From Aurantiochytrium sp. KH105 (Eukaryota > Sar > Bigyra > Thraustochytrida > Thraustochytriidae): a stretch of 64,000 nt of DNA. Position 1 is the stretch's first letter; every line of letters starts with the position of its first letter. The stretch lies in assembly GCA_003116975.1 (NCBI GenBank), contig BGKB01000170.1, positions 1-64,000 on the forward strand. The letters run 5' to 3'. Shown piece after piece: positions 30,107-40,763 of this stretch. The translations under genes and the position numbers were made by a program. The notes beneath the pieces are model-generated. The model saw only the letters and a program-made list of their open reading frames with translations, was not told the DNA's origin and made no database searches.

Positions 30107-31256
30107 GGTTGATCGATCGCGCGACCAAGAGGTCGGTCGGTCGGTCGATCGGTGGCCTGTGCCTAGCTTGCTTCCTCGCTGGTAGGCCGACGCCGCTATG
30201 CACGCACGGTCTGCACGCGCGCTCTTATGCTGCCCTGCAAGGGCCTTCGTCTGCCGCTCAAGGCAGGGTCAGGGTCTGCCAGCCGCCCAGCCCAGGAAGC
30301 ATTTTGCGATACCGTACCAGGGAAGGGGGGTATCGTTCTGGTGCGAGCCTTGAGCGCGAGGGCACAAGAATCCTACGACCGGAACGTTTCCGGAGCAATG
30401 ACCGTCGACTGCGACAGCGCCGGGTCTAGCGAGCATCATCGCGGCGCGGCGCGGCGCATTGCTTTGCGTTGCGACGTGGTGTTCTTTGAGCATTGTATGC
30501 CGAGGCAGAGCGTGCGTTGCCGCAACATCAACATCGCATCATCACATCATCATCATCATCATCTCGTCATCGTTGTCAATCAAAGCCCTCCCTCCCTCCC
30601 ACTCTTTTACTCCGCATGGGCGGGGCGGGCGGGGGGCAGTTACCGGTAACCCCGACACTGCGAGCTTTCCTCGTTGCAAACATTGGGAACACCACTTCGC
30701 TGCGTCGACTGCGAGCAACAAAATATGCTCTTCAAGCTATGCTACAGCTGCACTGACTGTGGCTGCTGCTGCTGCAGACCGTGCGGGTGCTCGCAGCTGC
30801 AGCAGTGGGAGGGAGCTGCACGGCATGCGGCAGGTGACCGTGTAACTAACAGTAGTATACTGCTTGATTATGTTCGCATGACAAGACCTGACCTGGCACT
30901 TACTACCTGTTTAGTGATAGAGACTGATTTGCGCTCCTCGTCCGACGTGTCTCCATCGGCTGCAGCGCATCGTGCGACCAAGCACGTCTTGTTTCTTGGT
31001 CCTGTCCACGCCCTTCACGCCATCAGAGGCGCTGCCCGTTCTCTCTCGCACTCCATTCACCATGGTCTCTGTCACTCCGAGTCCGAGTCGCCACCAAAGA
31101 CAACGGCCACATTGGGTTCGGCAGCACGGAGGCACCATCGACCGCCATCCTCCCTCCTCCCCTCGGCCGCTCGCCCCCCGCACGACGTGACGGCCGCAAC
31201 GTGGCCTCGCTTCGCCGCAGCCGCTGCCGCCCATCAAGGCCGCCGCCGATGTGCGC

Positions 31257-31301
31257 GTCGTGCACAATCTCGTTGTGCACAATCTCGTTGTGCACAATCT
31301 C
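31257..31301. repeat. 15-bp tandem repeat, three copies
   Basis: Three near-identical 15-bp units with the core TTGTGCACAATC, which is itself a palindrome. They lie about 870 bp upstream of the sorting nexin start. Confidence 0.8.
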
Positions 31302-31756
31302 TCCGCCAAGCCCATTGGCCGGCACCTTCTAGCCTGCTACGTACAGCTATACTATCATCACCAGGCCATGCCATAACACCGCGCCTTCGCCAGAATCGTC
31401 CCGCACGGCGCTCGAAACCGGTTTCGCAGCGGCCGCTGTGCTGCGCGCGGCAACTTTCGCGGCCAGTCGTCTCGCCGCGCGCAGGCGGCCGGCTGCAGCC
31501 AGCTGCACGCGCCGCGCGCGCGCCGCAGCCGCGTGCCGCAGCCGGTGTTTCAAGTTGTTTGTTCGTTCGTTTGTTTGTTTGTTTGTTTGTGTGTTTGGTG
31601 CTTGCATTCTTGGTTGTTTGTTCGGTTGCTCGCTGTTTGTTTGCGTGTGTGTTGGTCTGGTTCGCTGGGCGGTGGTTGGTCTGGAGCAGAGTCCCAGCCT
31701 TACTACTGGGCACTACCGCGCTGAAAGACGCCGCGGGACTGGCCGCCGGCTTTCCG

Positions 31757-31802
31757 CACTTGCGGCGCGGCTTTCCCCACTTGCGCGCCGCGGCCGCAAG
31801 TG
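31757..31802. promoter_or_regulatory. CACTTGCGS motif cluster 1
   Basis: Three copies of CACTTGCG(C/G): plus strand at 31757-31765 and 31778-31786, minus strand at 31794-31802. They lie about 370-410 bp upstream of the sorting nexin ATG. The motif recurs in two other intergenic regions of this window, so a DNA-binding-protein site is a reasonable inference. Confidence 0.5.
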
Positions 31803-31863
31803 CGCCATCCGCCCTCCGCCCAGCCAGGCGCAAAGCGGACCGGGACCGCCGCGCCGCGTGCCG

Positions 31864-31975
31864 GCCCAGGAAGAGGGGAAAGGGGAAACAGGGAGCTTGA
31901 AAGAAAGGAAGGAAGGAGGAAGAAAAGGAAAGAAAAGGAAAGAAAGGGGAGAAAGAACGGGCGAGGAAAAGCGGC
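31864..31975. repeat. polypurine tract (GGAAA/GAAAG-rich)
   Basis: About 110 bp that is almost entirely A and G on the plus strand, with repeated AAGGAAAG units, about 200 bp upstream of the sorting nexin ATG. Confidence 0.7.
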
Positions 31976-32169
31976 TGTCGAAGCAGGTTTCGAAAAACCA
32001 AACCAAAGCGAGTTTCGAAGCGACGCATCGCGAGGCGGCGCGAGGCGACGCGAGGCGGGCGAAGCAAACCCGGAGCGCGCGGCGGAGACCCCGACGCCGC
32101 GAGGCCGCGACGCGCGAGCGCGAGCGCCGCGCGGAGGCGCGCGGGGGCGCGAGGGCGGCGGACGAAACG

Positions 32170-33576
32170 ATGATGGTGCTCGAGGAGCCCGAGGTCGGTC
32201 GACCGGACCTCGGAGGCGGCGCGCGCGGCGGCGTGTGCAAGGCGGCCACGGCGATCGGCGGCGGCGCGGCGCGCGAGGCCGCGGCGCGGCGCGCGGGCGC
32301 GGACGAGAGCGACGAGGACGAAGGCGCGCGGCGCGAACGCAACGACGAGGAGTCCAAGGCGCCGCACAGCAGCGGCGGCGGCGGCGGCGGCGGCAGCAGC
32401 ACCTTTGGCGCCGGCGACGAAGAGTTCTGGGCGTCCCACTTCGCCTGGCGCCGCGAGGCCGTGGCGGATGAAATCAAGGTGCGGGTCTGCGACCCTGTGC
32501 AGGGCGCACGCACCATCATGAACCCGACGCCCGCATTCTACTTCAAGGTGTGCGTGTTCGAGCACGAGAAAGAGTCAGAGGTGCGCCGCAGGTTCTCCGA
32601 GTTCGAGTTCCTCCAGGAGGTCCTGCAGAAACGCTACGCCGGCCTCGTCGTTCCCCGTCTTCCCGAAAAGCGCGTCGTCAAGACCTCGAGCTTTCTCAAG
32701 GAACGCGCGCGGGAGCTCGCCCTCTTTCTCTCGAGCCTTTTGCGGGTGCCCTACTTTCGCGCCGACGGCACCGTTCAGGCCTTCCTCACCGAGGCGAATC
32801 CTCATCGCTGGGAAGCCGTCAAGGCCAAGGTAGCAGCCTATCAGCCGGGCACCGCGCTCGACCGCAACGCCAGCGACAAGAATGAGGGTAGAGCGAGGTG
32901 GCTCGAGGCCATGCAGCACTTCCACCTCGAGCAAAATGCCGTGTTGCCATTTTGGGAAGTCCTGCAGCACCTCTCTGCGCTCAGCGAGCTTCTCAACTCC
33001 ATCATGGACGCGGCGTCGCGGATGGTTGGCGCCGCCTCAGAATATACGGACGCTCTCAGTGACCTTGCCGACCGGGTCAATCGCCCCAAGGTTCTCCAGC
33101 TCGATGGTCACCTCAGCGAATCCCTTCGCGATGCCGTCGGTGTGCTCGATGACTTTGTGTCGCAGTGGAGCGAGGCGTCTGCCCCTTTTCCGGGCATGCT
33201 CGTAAAGAACTTTTACCAGGTTGTCCGCCAGGAATTGGACGATGTTGTCGAGATGCAGCGACTCTTGACGCGTCTTCAGGCGCTGGAGCGCACCATTCTC
33301 AAGCTTGACGAGAACGTGCAGCAGCATTTCCAGGCCCAAGCACGAGCAAAGAACACGGGACGAGTCGACCAGATCCCAAAACTCAACGAGAAGATTACAC
33401 GCGTCGTCTACAAGAAAAAGCTTGCCGAAACCGAGCGTGATCAGATTGCAAAGGCGCTCTTGCTCACCGACATGGAACACTTTGTCCAGCGCAAGACGGA
33501 AACTCTGCGGAATCTCGGCGCATCCTTTGCTGTGCCTTTCCGGAGCTACCTCGTGCAACTCGAGGACCTTTTGTGA
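32170..33576 (+). CDS. sorting nexin with PX and BAR-like domains
   Basis: The protein has 468 residues. Two adjacent ATGs occur at 32170 and 32173; the open frame extends far upstream, but that part is low-complexity. Residues 1-85 are Ala/Arg/Gly-rich and disordered. A PX domain spans about 95-215, with the phosphoinositide-binding RRRFSEFEFL and the RLPEKRVVK loop, then FLKERARELALFLSSLL. The remainder (about 240-468) is helical and resembles the Vps5-type BAR domain of SNX1/2/5/6, with conserved-looking blocks such as QLDGHLSESLRDAVGVLDDF and a Lys/Arg-rich final helix. Such proteins bind endosomal phosphoinositides and bend membranes into tubules, often with the retromer complex. The PX assignment is firm; the BAR assignment rests on position and helix pattern. 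Confidence 0.88.
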   Translation: MMVLEEPEVGRPDLGGGARGGVCKAATAIGGGAAREAAARRAGADESDEDEGARRERNDEESKAPHSSGGGGGGGSSTFGAGDEEFWASHFAWRREAVADEIKVRVCDPVQGARTIMNPTPAFYFKVCVFEHEKESEVRRRFSEFEFLQEVLQKRYAGLVVPRLPEKRVVKTSSFLKERARELALFLSSLLRVPYFRADGTVQAFLTEANPHRWEAVKAKVAAYQPGTALDRNASDKNEGRARWLEAMQHFHLEQNAVLPFWEVLQHLSALSELLNSIMDAASRMVGAASEYTDALSDLADRVNRPKVLQLDGHLSESLRDAVGVLDDFVSQWSEASAPFPGMLVKNFYQVVRQELDDVVEMQRLLTRLQALERTILKLDENVQQHFQAQARAKNTGRVDQIPKLNEKITRVVYKKKLAETERDQIAKALLLTDMEHFVQRKTETLRNLGASFAVPFRSYLVQLEDLL

Positions 33577-34033
33577 TGACTTCCGGTCGCTCTTTCCTTC
33601 TTTCCTTATCTTTCCCTTTTTTATGAAATGCCTGAGGTCTTGATTCTCATCAGTTCATCAAAAAAGACTACTCGTGAAGCGATGGGCAGGGCCAAGGGGC
33701 GGTCTGTCCTCGTAATAGATCTTTTCTGGAACTGGGTGATGATGACCTGACCGAAAATATGCGCGCGCATAAACGACCATATCTCTCGCGCACGCATACA
33801 CGCACGCGCCACGTCCATTGCTCGCTTTCCTGTCTGTTACACGCAAGATTGTTCTTTCTCTTCGTCTTTTCCAAAAGAATGGTTTTGTTGGCAAGGAGTA
33901 GTTGTTGAACTGGGACTGCACAAAGCATCTTATATATATATATATTCACCTGCTTGTTGCAAGGCGCGAACAGCTCTAAATTGGAAAAGTAGCTCGATAG
34001 AAAGTTTAGTTCGACAAAATGGTTTCACGAAAA
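33577..34033. other. convergent 3' intergenic region
   Basis: About 450 bp between the sorting nexin and myosin stop codons. A short TA dinucleotide run is at about 33931-33945. Nothing else is recognised. Confidence 0.6.
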
Positions 34034-37000
34034 TCACTCCACTTCCTTGTAGCAGCGACCGAACAGACACCACTCCCACACGGGCGCTCGCTCAATCTTC
34101 TTCCGAGGCGGAACGTTGCCTACCGGGCGTGTCGAAGAGCTCTCAAGGTAGCGCAGGAGCCGAAAGTGTTCCTCGACGAGCAGACGCTCTCGGCGCTGAG
34201 ACTCCTCCATCATGCGTAACATAGAATGCTGGCTGTTTTGCACGGCTTCGAGCGCCTTGCGCATTTGCTTCACCTCGGTCTCGAGCTCTTGAATTCGCGC
34301 TGTCGCCGATGCAGGGACAATCGGTCTGCCACTCAGGAGCAGTTTAGGGCCGCCCAGCTGGCTACGCTGTCTTGGTGAAACGACAATTGCCAGATCCATG
34401 TTACCTGCGCCCTCGCCCAATCCGTGAACATCCTCGAGGTCATCCTCCCAATCTGTCATCTCGCCCTCGCCGTCCAGATCAGTTTCCCACATGTTTCGGT
34501 CCTCTTTGCTTTCCGAAACATCTTTGAGATCCGTGGGCACTCTGTCGTTCTCGACTTCTCTTGGTGTATGGGTTTTTAGTTTTCTGGATTCCAAAGGTTT
34601 CGGGGTGACCTTTGTGCGTGTTTGCTTTGCTCGTTCTGCTGCAGCTTGCTTTTTCGCAGCAGCAGCAGCTTCTCTTTTAGCGTCAACAGCCTGTTTTTCT
34701 TCAGCAGCCTGTTTTTCTTCAGCAGCTTGTTTTTCCTNCAGTTTCCCACATGTTTCGGTCCTCTTTGCTTTCCGAAACATCTTTGAGATCCGTGGGCACT
34801 CTGTCGTTCTCGACTTCTCTTGGTGTATGGGTTTTTAGTTTTCTGGATTCCAAAGGTTTCGGGGTGACCTTTGTGCGTGTTTGCTTTGCTCGTTCTGCTG
34901 CAGCTTGCTTTTTCGCAGCAGCAGCAGCTTCTCTTTTAGCGTCAACAGCCTGTTTTTCTTCAGCAGCCTGTTTTTCTTCAGCAGCTTGTTTTTCCTCAGC
35001 AGCAGCAGCGGCAGCAGCTTGTTTCTCCGCAGCAGCGGCAGCAGCTTGTTTCTTCGCAGCAGCGGCAGCAGCTCTCTCAGCAGCAGCTTGTTTCTCCGCA
35101 GCAGCTGCTTTTTCTGCAGCTAAGCGTCGTTCCTCTTCTCGTGCACGATGTTCAGCAAGCAGTGAAACAAAGACGACGCGAGCCAAATGGCCTCGAACAA
35201 GAGCTTGCACTCGTCGTGCAGATGCCCGTTGCATCAAAAAGGATCTTCTCACGCCGACGAGGCGTACAAATTGCGTCAGGCAATGAGCAGCCTCCGTCCT
35301 TGCTCGTGCAGCGCGAAAGAGATTCACAAATCGATTTGCCGCAGAGACTTTGGCAAAGCACCTCCGCCAGCAAATGCGGGCGTGGAATACTGAGAAGCGC
35401 GCACCAATGCGCTTCAACTCCGAGCCTGAGAGCGACGAAGCCCGCGAAAAAATAGACTCCACCTCGACAAGTGCTCCTGTGCGGAAAAAGACACGTGTAA
35501 GGCCAAATTTGTAAAGTCGCGCATCGACATCGAGTGCAAAGAACAGGGCCCGGCAAAAGGCAGCATGATCCTCGGCGCGCCCCGGGACTTGAAGCCAGTT
35601 CTCCAACACTTCTTGGGGCAATGTCTGGCTATATGAAGCCATTACCTCGGCATAGGGAATGCGAGTGGGTAGACCTCCAGCGCTCAGCACGCGAGCTGTT
35701 TGCGGAATGCTCAGATAACGAAGCTGCTTCGAGACATAGGCGCGACGAATCCAGTCGTCGCCAGGCCCGCGCTGAAGCGCGGCATTGGGTTTAATGCATC
35801 GAATAAAGGAGCAGTTTGTGGCTTCGAGGACCCGCACGAGACGTTGAATCTCCGTGGAAAACTTGGAGCAAAGTCCGCGCTTTTTGCGCGAAGACGAAGC
35901 CCCAGACTCGCTTGCGAATAGATGCGACACGACGCGCTTGTCCCCGGAAGCATTCAGACACTCTACAACACGCATTGGGACACGGTCAACGTTGGTCTGC
36001 ACAAAGCCCTCTACATCGTAGGCAACCTTGCCCGCGAAATGCGCAACAACAAATTGGGCGTCTACAAAGCGCGGATGCGGCTTCTCGTACGCGCCATGCG
36101 TAACATACGTTCGATGCAGATGCTGCAATAATGTGCCGTCATTTGGTTGTGGCGTACACGACATATCTTCGACTGTCAAGAGCAGACCGCCCTTGCCTTG
36201 CAAGAGCTCTGCCGCTTTGCTTTCTTCATGCGTTTGTTCGCTCTCTGGCCGAGACGAACTAGCGCCTGCCTGATCACCAAGAATGCCCTCGCTTCGGTAG
36301 AGATTGGCCTCAGCCACCAAGACCTGCTCCTGAAATGTCTTTTGCAGCGCTTCGTTGGCGAAATTGATGAGCAGCTGCTCAAGACCATTTTTGCTAAAGT
36401 TCTCAAAGCCAAAGATATCCAGCACCCCAATCGATGCTTCGACTTCGTCAGGTGCGGGCGATTTCGAGGTGCTCTGCCATGGGCCCCTTGGGACATTGGC
36501 AACAGAGTTCTCCTTGTCGTCAACGTCATGATCTACGTCTTGAGAAGCGGCGCCACGGGAGAAGTGACGATTTGCTCGAGCAATGATCCAGTCAAAGAGC
36601 GCGCTGTAGAGTGCTCGCACGAGACCGTCTCTGGCTTGAGACGCTTGGTGATCATCGAGTCGGACCTGGAGAGACTCACCGGCCGCATTGATGGTTCTCT
36701 CGCAAAGCAGGACACGCAAATCCTCGGCAGAGATCGAGAGCAGATTTGCGATTCGATCTAGCGTGGAGCGCGGAAGACCTGGATCCTCTGGTGAAAGGAC
36801 GATCGCGCCATCCACAGCATCGCCGCCCACTGTGCCGGAGGGTGCTGGAGCGAAGCGCAAATTTCCGAGGTGCAAAATGGCCATCAGGACGCCAAACACC
36901 TGATCCTTGTCCTCTTCAGCCAGACCAAGGCTTTGCAAGCCTTTGCACATTTCGGAAAATGCCGGAGTATCGGCGTCAAATATCCACTGCGAAACATCCT

Positions 37001-38039
37001 CGCTGGTTCGAAGTAGATCAAATTGCTGCCGCGGCTCCATCGACTGGCTTATAGGTATCCCAAACGCCTCGAGTTCGCTCTCAGAAAGGCCAGCAAGCAA
37101 CCGATAAAAAACGTGAAAGCTACGCTCTCCTGGTGCATGGGAGCTGACGCGCGAGCGCTCGAGAAGGTATGTGTCCACACAGGCGCGCGCAAGCTTCCCT
37201 TGCTTGAAGAAGAGCTTTGTGAGTTTGCCAAAGCGGGACGAGTTGTGGTTGCTCAGTGTTACAGCGTTTCCAAAGGCCTCCAGCACGGGATTTGCGTCGA
37301 GCAAAGCCTGTTCAAGGCCAGAAAGACCGTTACCGATTTGAGCTCGATGCTCCTTTGACGCGCATCGCGCAACGAGATGTCGCAGAACACGCTTGCATGA
37401 TTCTGATTTGCCACTTCCGGACTCGCCGCTTACAATGATGGATTGATCTGGCTGATATTCTGCTTGCAATACAGGCGCTTTTTCTTTTTCGTTGCTACGC
37501 CCGCCCTCGTAGCTGCGGATGTCTCTAACTTTCGTTGCAGCGATGCGTCGCGCCGCAAAGTCCATTTGCTGAAAAGCGCGCTCCGCAATGCCATATGGGT
37601 GCGGCTTGTTGAGTGCTTTTGCCGAACCGAGAAGATGACCTGGGTCTCCAACGTCCTTGATGGGATTGAGCGTAACGAGCACAGTGCCGAGAAACGAGTA
37701 AGGTGCGTTCGCAAGTGCGCGCTGCTCAATATTATGCAGGAGGGACAGTTCATTGATGTACTTCAAGCTGCTCATGTCTTCGGTTTTTTGCCGCAGCGGA
37801 TTGGCGAGAAAGACCTTGCCACGAGGCACGGTGAAGGTCATGGACGAAGCGTTCTGAGACTCGCTCCATATTTCGGCTTCGCGAATCACCAAGGTTTCAT
37901 TTTCATCGTTGACCCCTTCTACGCAGCCACGCTTCCACTCGGCGCCTGCGTCAATGAGATTGCGTTGCGAAGACTGCGTCTGGACGCTTTTCGCGCTCTC
38001 GCCGCCCGCGAACCATACATGCTGTCCAATGCTCGTCAT
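34034..38039 (-). CDS. myosin heavy chain (unconventional), interrupted by a scaffold join
   Basis: The motor domain begins after a short N-terminal region. It has the P-loop GESGSGKS (about 203-211), switch I NHNSSRFGK and switch II DIFGFENF (about 545). An actin-binding/relay region follows, then a neck with at least one IQ-like motif (ARRVQALVRGHLARV). The tail is an Ala/Lys/Glu-rich helix, a disordered segment and a terminal coiled coil (RIQELETEVKQMRKALEAVQ). The frame appears split at 34738, where an N sits between two identical 258-bp copies (34480-34737 and 34739-34996). Treating that as an unmerged contig overlap leaves 3747 bp, exactly 1249 codons including the stop, in one frame, i.e. 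1248 residues. The gene is therefore probably intact in the organism. It moves along actin; the myosin class is not clear to me. Confidence 0.88.
34480..34996. other. scaffold join: N flanked by identical 258-bp copies
   Basis: The 258 bases before the N at 34738 and the 258 bases after it are identical as far as I can read. Removing one copy plus the N (259 bp) restores the myosin frame. This points to an assembly artefact, not a biological duplication. Confidence 0.85.
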
Positions 38040-38618
38040 CCTTGGAGCCTCCCGCCAGGCGCTTTTGCGAGTCTCTCAGCCCGCTTTGCTTCTGTTCTGC
38101 CACGCTCACTTTTCTGGCCAGCCTCTGGTGCTGCTGGTATCCAGGGCTCGCTTTCACTTTGCTTCATTGACAACGCGCCAACGTAGCTCATATCAATCAA
38201 TCATGTCGTGGTCCGCCTCCGCCGTCATGAGCCCCTCACACAGTAGGCCTTATCGATCCTCCATGGCCTCGGCCCCCCGAGGGGGTGTCATTCATTCGCC
38301 ACATTTTCCCACTAGGCCTAGGCCTAGGCTACCTACCCTAGCGCATCATCATCATTCTAACCATTCATCATCTATCACCACCACCACCACCATCGACATC
38401 GCATCCATCCTCCCGAGAGCACCGGCTCCCCGTTCAGAAAAAAGATTAGCTTGCGCTCTCGGGTGCTCGCTCTCGACGACCGCGAGCGTCGGCCGGGGCG
38501 GGACGGGCTGCGGCTGTCCCGGGCCCCCGATCTCGCGTTTTGAGGGCCCCCAATCGGTGGCCGCAGAGGCTTGTGGAGGCGCGCGAGAAGGTCGCGAAGG
38601 ACTGCGAGGAGAAGGGAA

Positions 38619-38700
38619 GCAAGAAAGCAAGAAGGCAAGAAAGCAAGAAAGCAAGAAAGCAAGAAAGCAAGAAAGCAAGAAAGCGAGAAAGCGAGAAGGT
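38619..38700. repeat. 8-bp tandem repeat GAAAGCAA
   Basis: About ten imperfect copies of an 8-bp purine-rich unit, in the upstream region shared by myosin and the ankyrin-TPR gene. Confidence 0.85.
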
Positions 38701-38931
38701 CGAGAAGGCCGAGCGGGCCCGAGACGGAGACGCGAGGCCGGCCAGCAGACCCGAGAGGACTACCTTCGGAGGCGTGGCGAAGAACTTGGAGGCGGCCAGG
38801 CAGCCAGGCAGAGCTCGAACGAGGACTGGCAGGCGCGAGCGAGTCTGCGGTCGCGGTCGTGGTGAGCGAGGACAAGAGGAGGACCCGCGCGAGGTGAGGT
38901 GTTCGTGTCGTCGTTTGGTTTTGGTGGTGTT

Positions 38932-38934
<3 letters not shown>

Positions 38935-38966
<32 letters not shown>
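38935..38966. repeat. GTC trinucleotide microsatellite
   Basis: A run of about nine GTC units that ends 15 bp before the ankyrin-TPR start codon, so it is probably in the 5' UTR. Confidence 0.85.
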
Positions 38967-38981
38967 TTGTCGCGCGGGAGA

Positions 38982-40763
38982 ATGGCGCAAGAGGGAAAGA
39001 CCATGGAGGCTCAGGCGCAGCGCGAGGCGTACGAGTCGGAGCGCGCTCACGTCAACGAGCTGTTTGCTGCGGCTGCCACCAATGATGTGAATAAGCTCAA
39101 GGATCTCGCAGGAACGTCGACGTCGCGGGAGCAAATGCTCGGATACAAGGATGCCAATGGACGCAGCATGCTTCACTTTGCGGCGACGCAGGGCCACGAT
39201 GACGTCTGCAAATGGCTCCTGGACGGCCTTGCTACCAAGGATGCGCAGCACATTGCTGTGAACGCCACTGACAAGCAAGGAGACAGCGCGCTGCGCCTTG
39301 CGGTGCGCGTGGGCCACGCGCAGGTGGCTAAATTTCTCTTTGACCTCGGAGGTTCGAGCGGAAGCACCGTGCTAGACGCCGGTGAAAGCAAGGAGGAGCT
39401 CAAGCGGAAACCATCCTTGCTGCACGAAGCCGCGAGCTCCGGAGAGGTCGATATGGTGCGCGTGGCGCTCGAAGACTTTGGGCTCAAGAGCTGCATCAAC
39501 GAAGCCACGAAAACGGGCCCGCCCATCTTTTGGGCCGCATTCAACGCGAATGAGGCCATGGTGCAGCAGCTTTTGGAGGCCGGCGCTGACCCGAATGTGC
39601 GCGACGAGGACGGCCACTCGGCTCTTCTCGTCGCCGCGACGCGAGACGCCCCCGAGGTTGTCCGCATGCTGCTCGAGGCAGGCGCGGACATGCGCGTGTC
39701 AACCGGAGCTGATGACGAGACCACTGTGGTGCACGCTGCAGCTGCCTCGGGCGCAGACGAGACGCTGAACGCGATCGCCGAGGCCGTACCGGACGCTTTC
39801 GCCAAGGCCTTGGACCAAGAGGCCGACGGCTTCCGGCCCATCGAGCTTGCCGCATACTCGGGCCATGTTGGCACGGCTCGTACCATTGCAGAACTTGCCA
39901 ATCAGGACCTTGAAACGGTGCAAGAGATTTGCGCCAAGATGGAGGAGCGTCGGGAAAAGGAAACGAATGAGGCGGCCGAGGAGCTCGAGAACGGCCTCGA
40001 GAAATGCGCACAGGCCCGTAACGAAGGCAACGAGGCGTTCAAGAGCGGGGAGCTCGAGAACGCTTTGGCAGCCTATGGCGCTGGCGTGGAAATGGCTGCG
40101 GCGATGCTTGCCAAGTTCCATGCCCGCCTGCAGCGTATGGGCGGTGACCCAACATGTGACGCGCAGATCACGCGCATCAAGGAAGAGGCCTTGGCGGTTC
40201 TCTTGTGCAACCGCTCGGCCTGCGCTCTCAAGCTTGGGCAAACGGAGCTTGCTCGGGATGACGGCCAACAGGCCGCAGAGCTGCGGCCCAAGTGGCCCAA
40301 GGCGCACTTTCGCCTTGGTCAGGCTCTTGCCGTGCTCGGAGAAAACGCCGACGCCGCACAATCGTTCTGGACTGGTTACGAGCTCGCACCCAAGGAACCT
40401 GGGGCAGCGGCGCTTCTCAACTTGTTTAAGCAGAGCGTGGCAAAGGCAAAGAAGCAACACCAGCAGAATGATGACACCACGCAAGAAGAGGCTGAGGACG
40501 CAGAACCTTTGCAGTCGTCAGTGGCGCCACCCACGCCTAGTCCGACGAGCTTTCAGCACGAGGTGCCTGTAGAGATTCCTGCCGACGCCAGCCCGGACGC
40601 CCCACTGCGCTCGCTGGTTATGCGCTTTAACGATGGAGAGGATCCCTTTCGTGTCGCGACCCGCTTCGTGCAAGAGAATGGCCTGGACGGTTCTTTGGTG
40701 CATCGAATCGCTCACCACGTCCACGAGGTCATGACGACCGCGCCGACGTCGACTTCATCATAA
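38982..40763 (+). CDS. ankyrin-repeat and TPR protein
   Basis: The protein has 593 residues from the first ATG (MAQEGKTMEAQ). The N-terminal half (about 20-310) holds ankyrin repeats, with units such as DANGRSMLHFAATQGHDDVCKWLL, NATDKQGDSALRLAVRVGH, ANEAMVQQLLEAGADPNVRD and EVVRMLLEAGADMRV. Residues about 340-480 hold tetratricopeptide repeats: ARNEGNEAFKSGELENALAAY, LLCNRSACALKLGQTELARDD and WPKAHFRLGQALAVLGE. The TPR set resembles Hsp70/Hsp90 co-chaperone TPRs, but whether a carboxylate clamp is complete was not established. The C-terminal 100 residues are acidic and Pro-rich, then a short folded segment. It is probably a cytosolic scaffold or co-chaperone; partners are unknown. Confidence 0.88.
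   Translation: MAQEGKTMEAQAQREAYESERAHVNELFAAAATNDVNKLKDLAGTSTSREQMLGYKDANGRSMLHFAATQGHDDVCKWLLDGLATKDAQHIAVNATDKQGDSALRLAVRVGHAQVAKFLFDLGGSSGSTVLDAGESKEELKRKPSLLHEAASSGEVDMVRVALEDFGLKSCINEATKTGPPIFWAAFNANEAMVQQLLEAGADPNVRDEDGHSALLVAATRDAPEVVRMLLEAGADMRVSTGADDETTVVHAAAASGADETLNAIAEAVPDAFAKALDQEADGFRPIELAAYSGHVGTARTIAELANQDLETVQEICAKMEERREKETNEAAEELENGLEKCAQARNEGNEAFKSGELENALAAYGAGVEMAAAMLAKFHARLQRMGGDPTCDAQITRIKEEALAVLLCNRSACALKLGQTELARDDGQQAAELRPKWPKAHFRLGQALAVLGENADAAQSFWTGYELAPKEPGAAALLNLFKQSVAKAKKQHQQNDDTTQEEAEDAEPLQSSVAPPTPSPTSFQHEVPVEIPADASPDAPLRSLVMRFNDGEDPFRVATRFVQENGLDGSLVHRIAHHVHEVMTTAPTSTSS

Larger units (their letters stand above)
30107..32169. other. 2 kb divergent intergenic region with CACTTGCGC cluster and polypurine tract
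   Basis: This lies between the PLP enzyme (-) and the sorting nexin (+). It contains CAGCTG/CTGCAG-rich DNA near 30745-30815, three 15-bp tandem units around TGCACAATCTCGT at 31257-31301, and TTTG/GTTTGT runs near 31555-31600. A cluster of CACTTGCGS motifs sits at 31757-31802, and a strongly purine-biased tract at about 31864-31975. Long frames on both strands here are compositionally biased and rejected as genes. Confidence 0.6.
38040..38981. other. divergent intergenic region with simple repeats
   Basis: About 0.94 kb between myosin (-) and the ankyrin-TPR gene (+). It includes CCTAGG repeats near 38314-38332, a GAAAGCAA-type purine-rich tandem repeat at about 38619-38700, and a GTC triplet run at 38935-38966 directly before the ankyrin gene. 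Long frames over the repeats are Lys/Glu/Ser or Leu/Ser artefacts. Confidence 0.65.

Noticed and set aside
31234-32565. 443-codon minus-strand frame upstream of and across the sorting nexin start
   Set aside because: Arg/Ala/Pro-rich with simple-repeat peptides, overlaps the real PX-BAR gene in antisense.
34034-34780. separate 248-codon gene downstream of myosin
   Set aside because: It is the C-terminal part of the myosin gene, separated only by the N and the duplicated 258 bp of the scaffold join.
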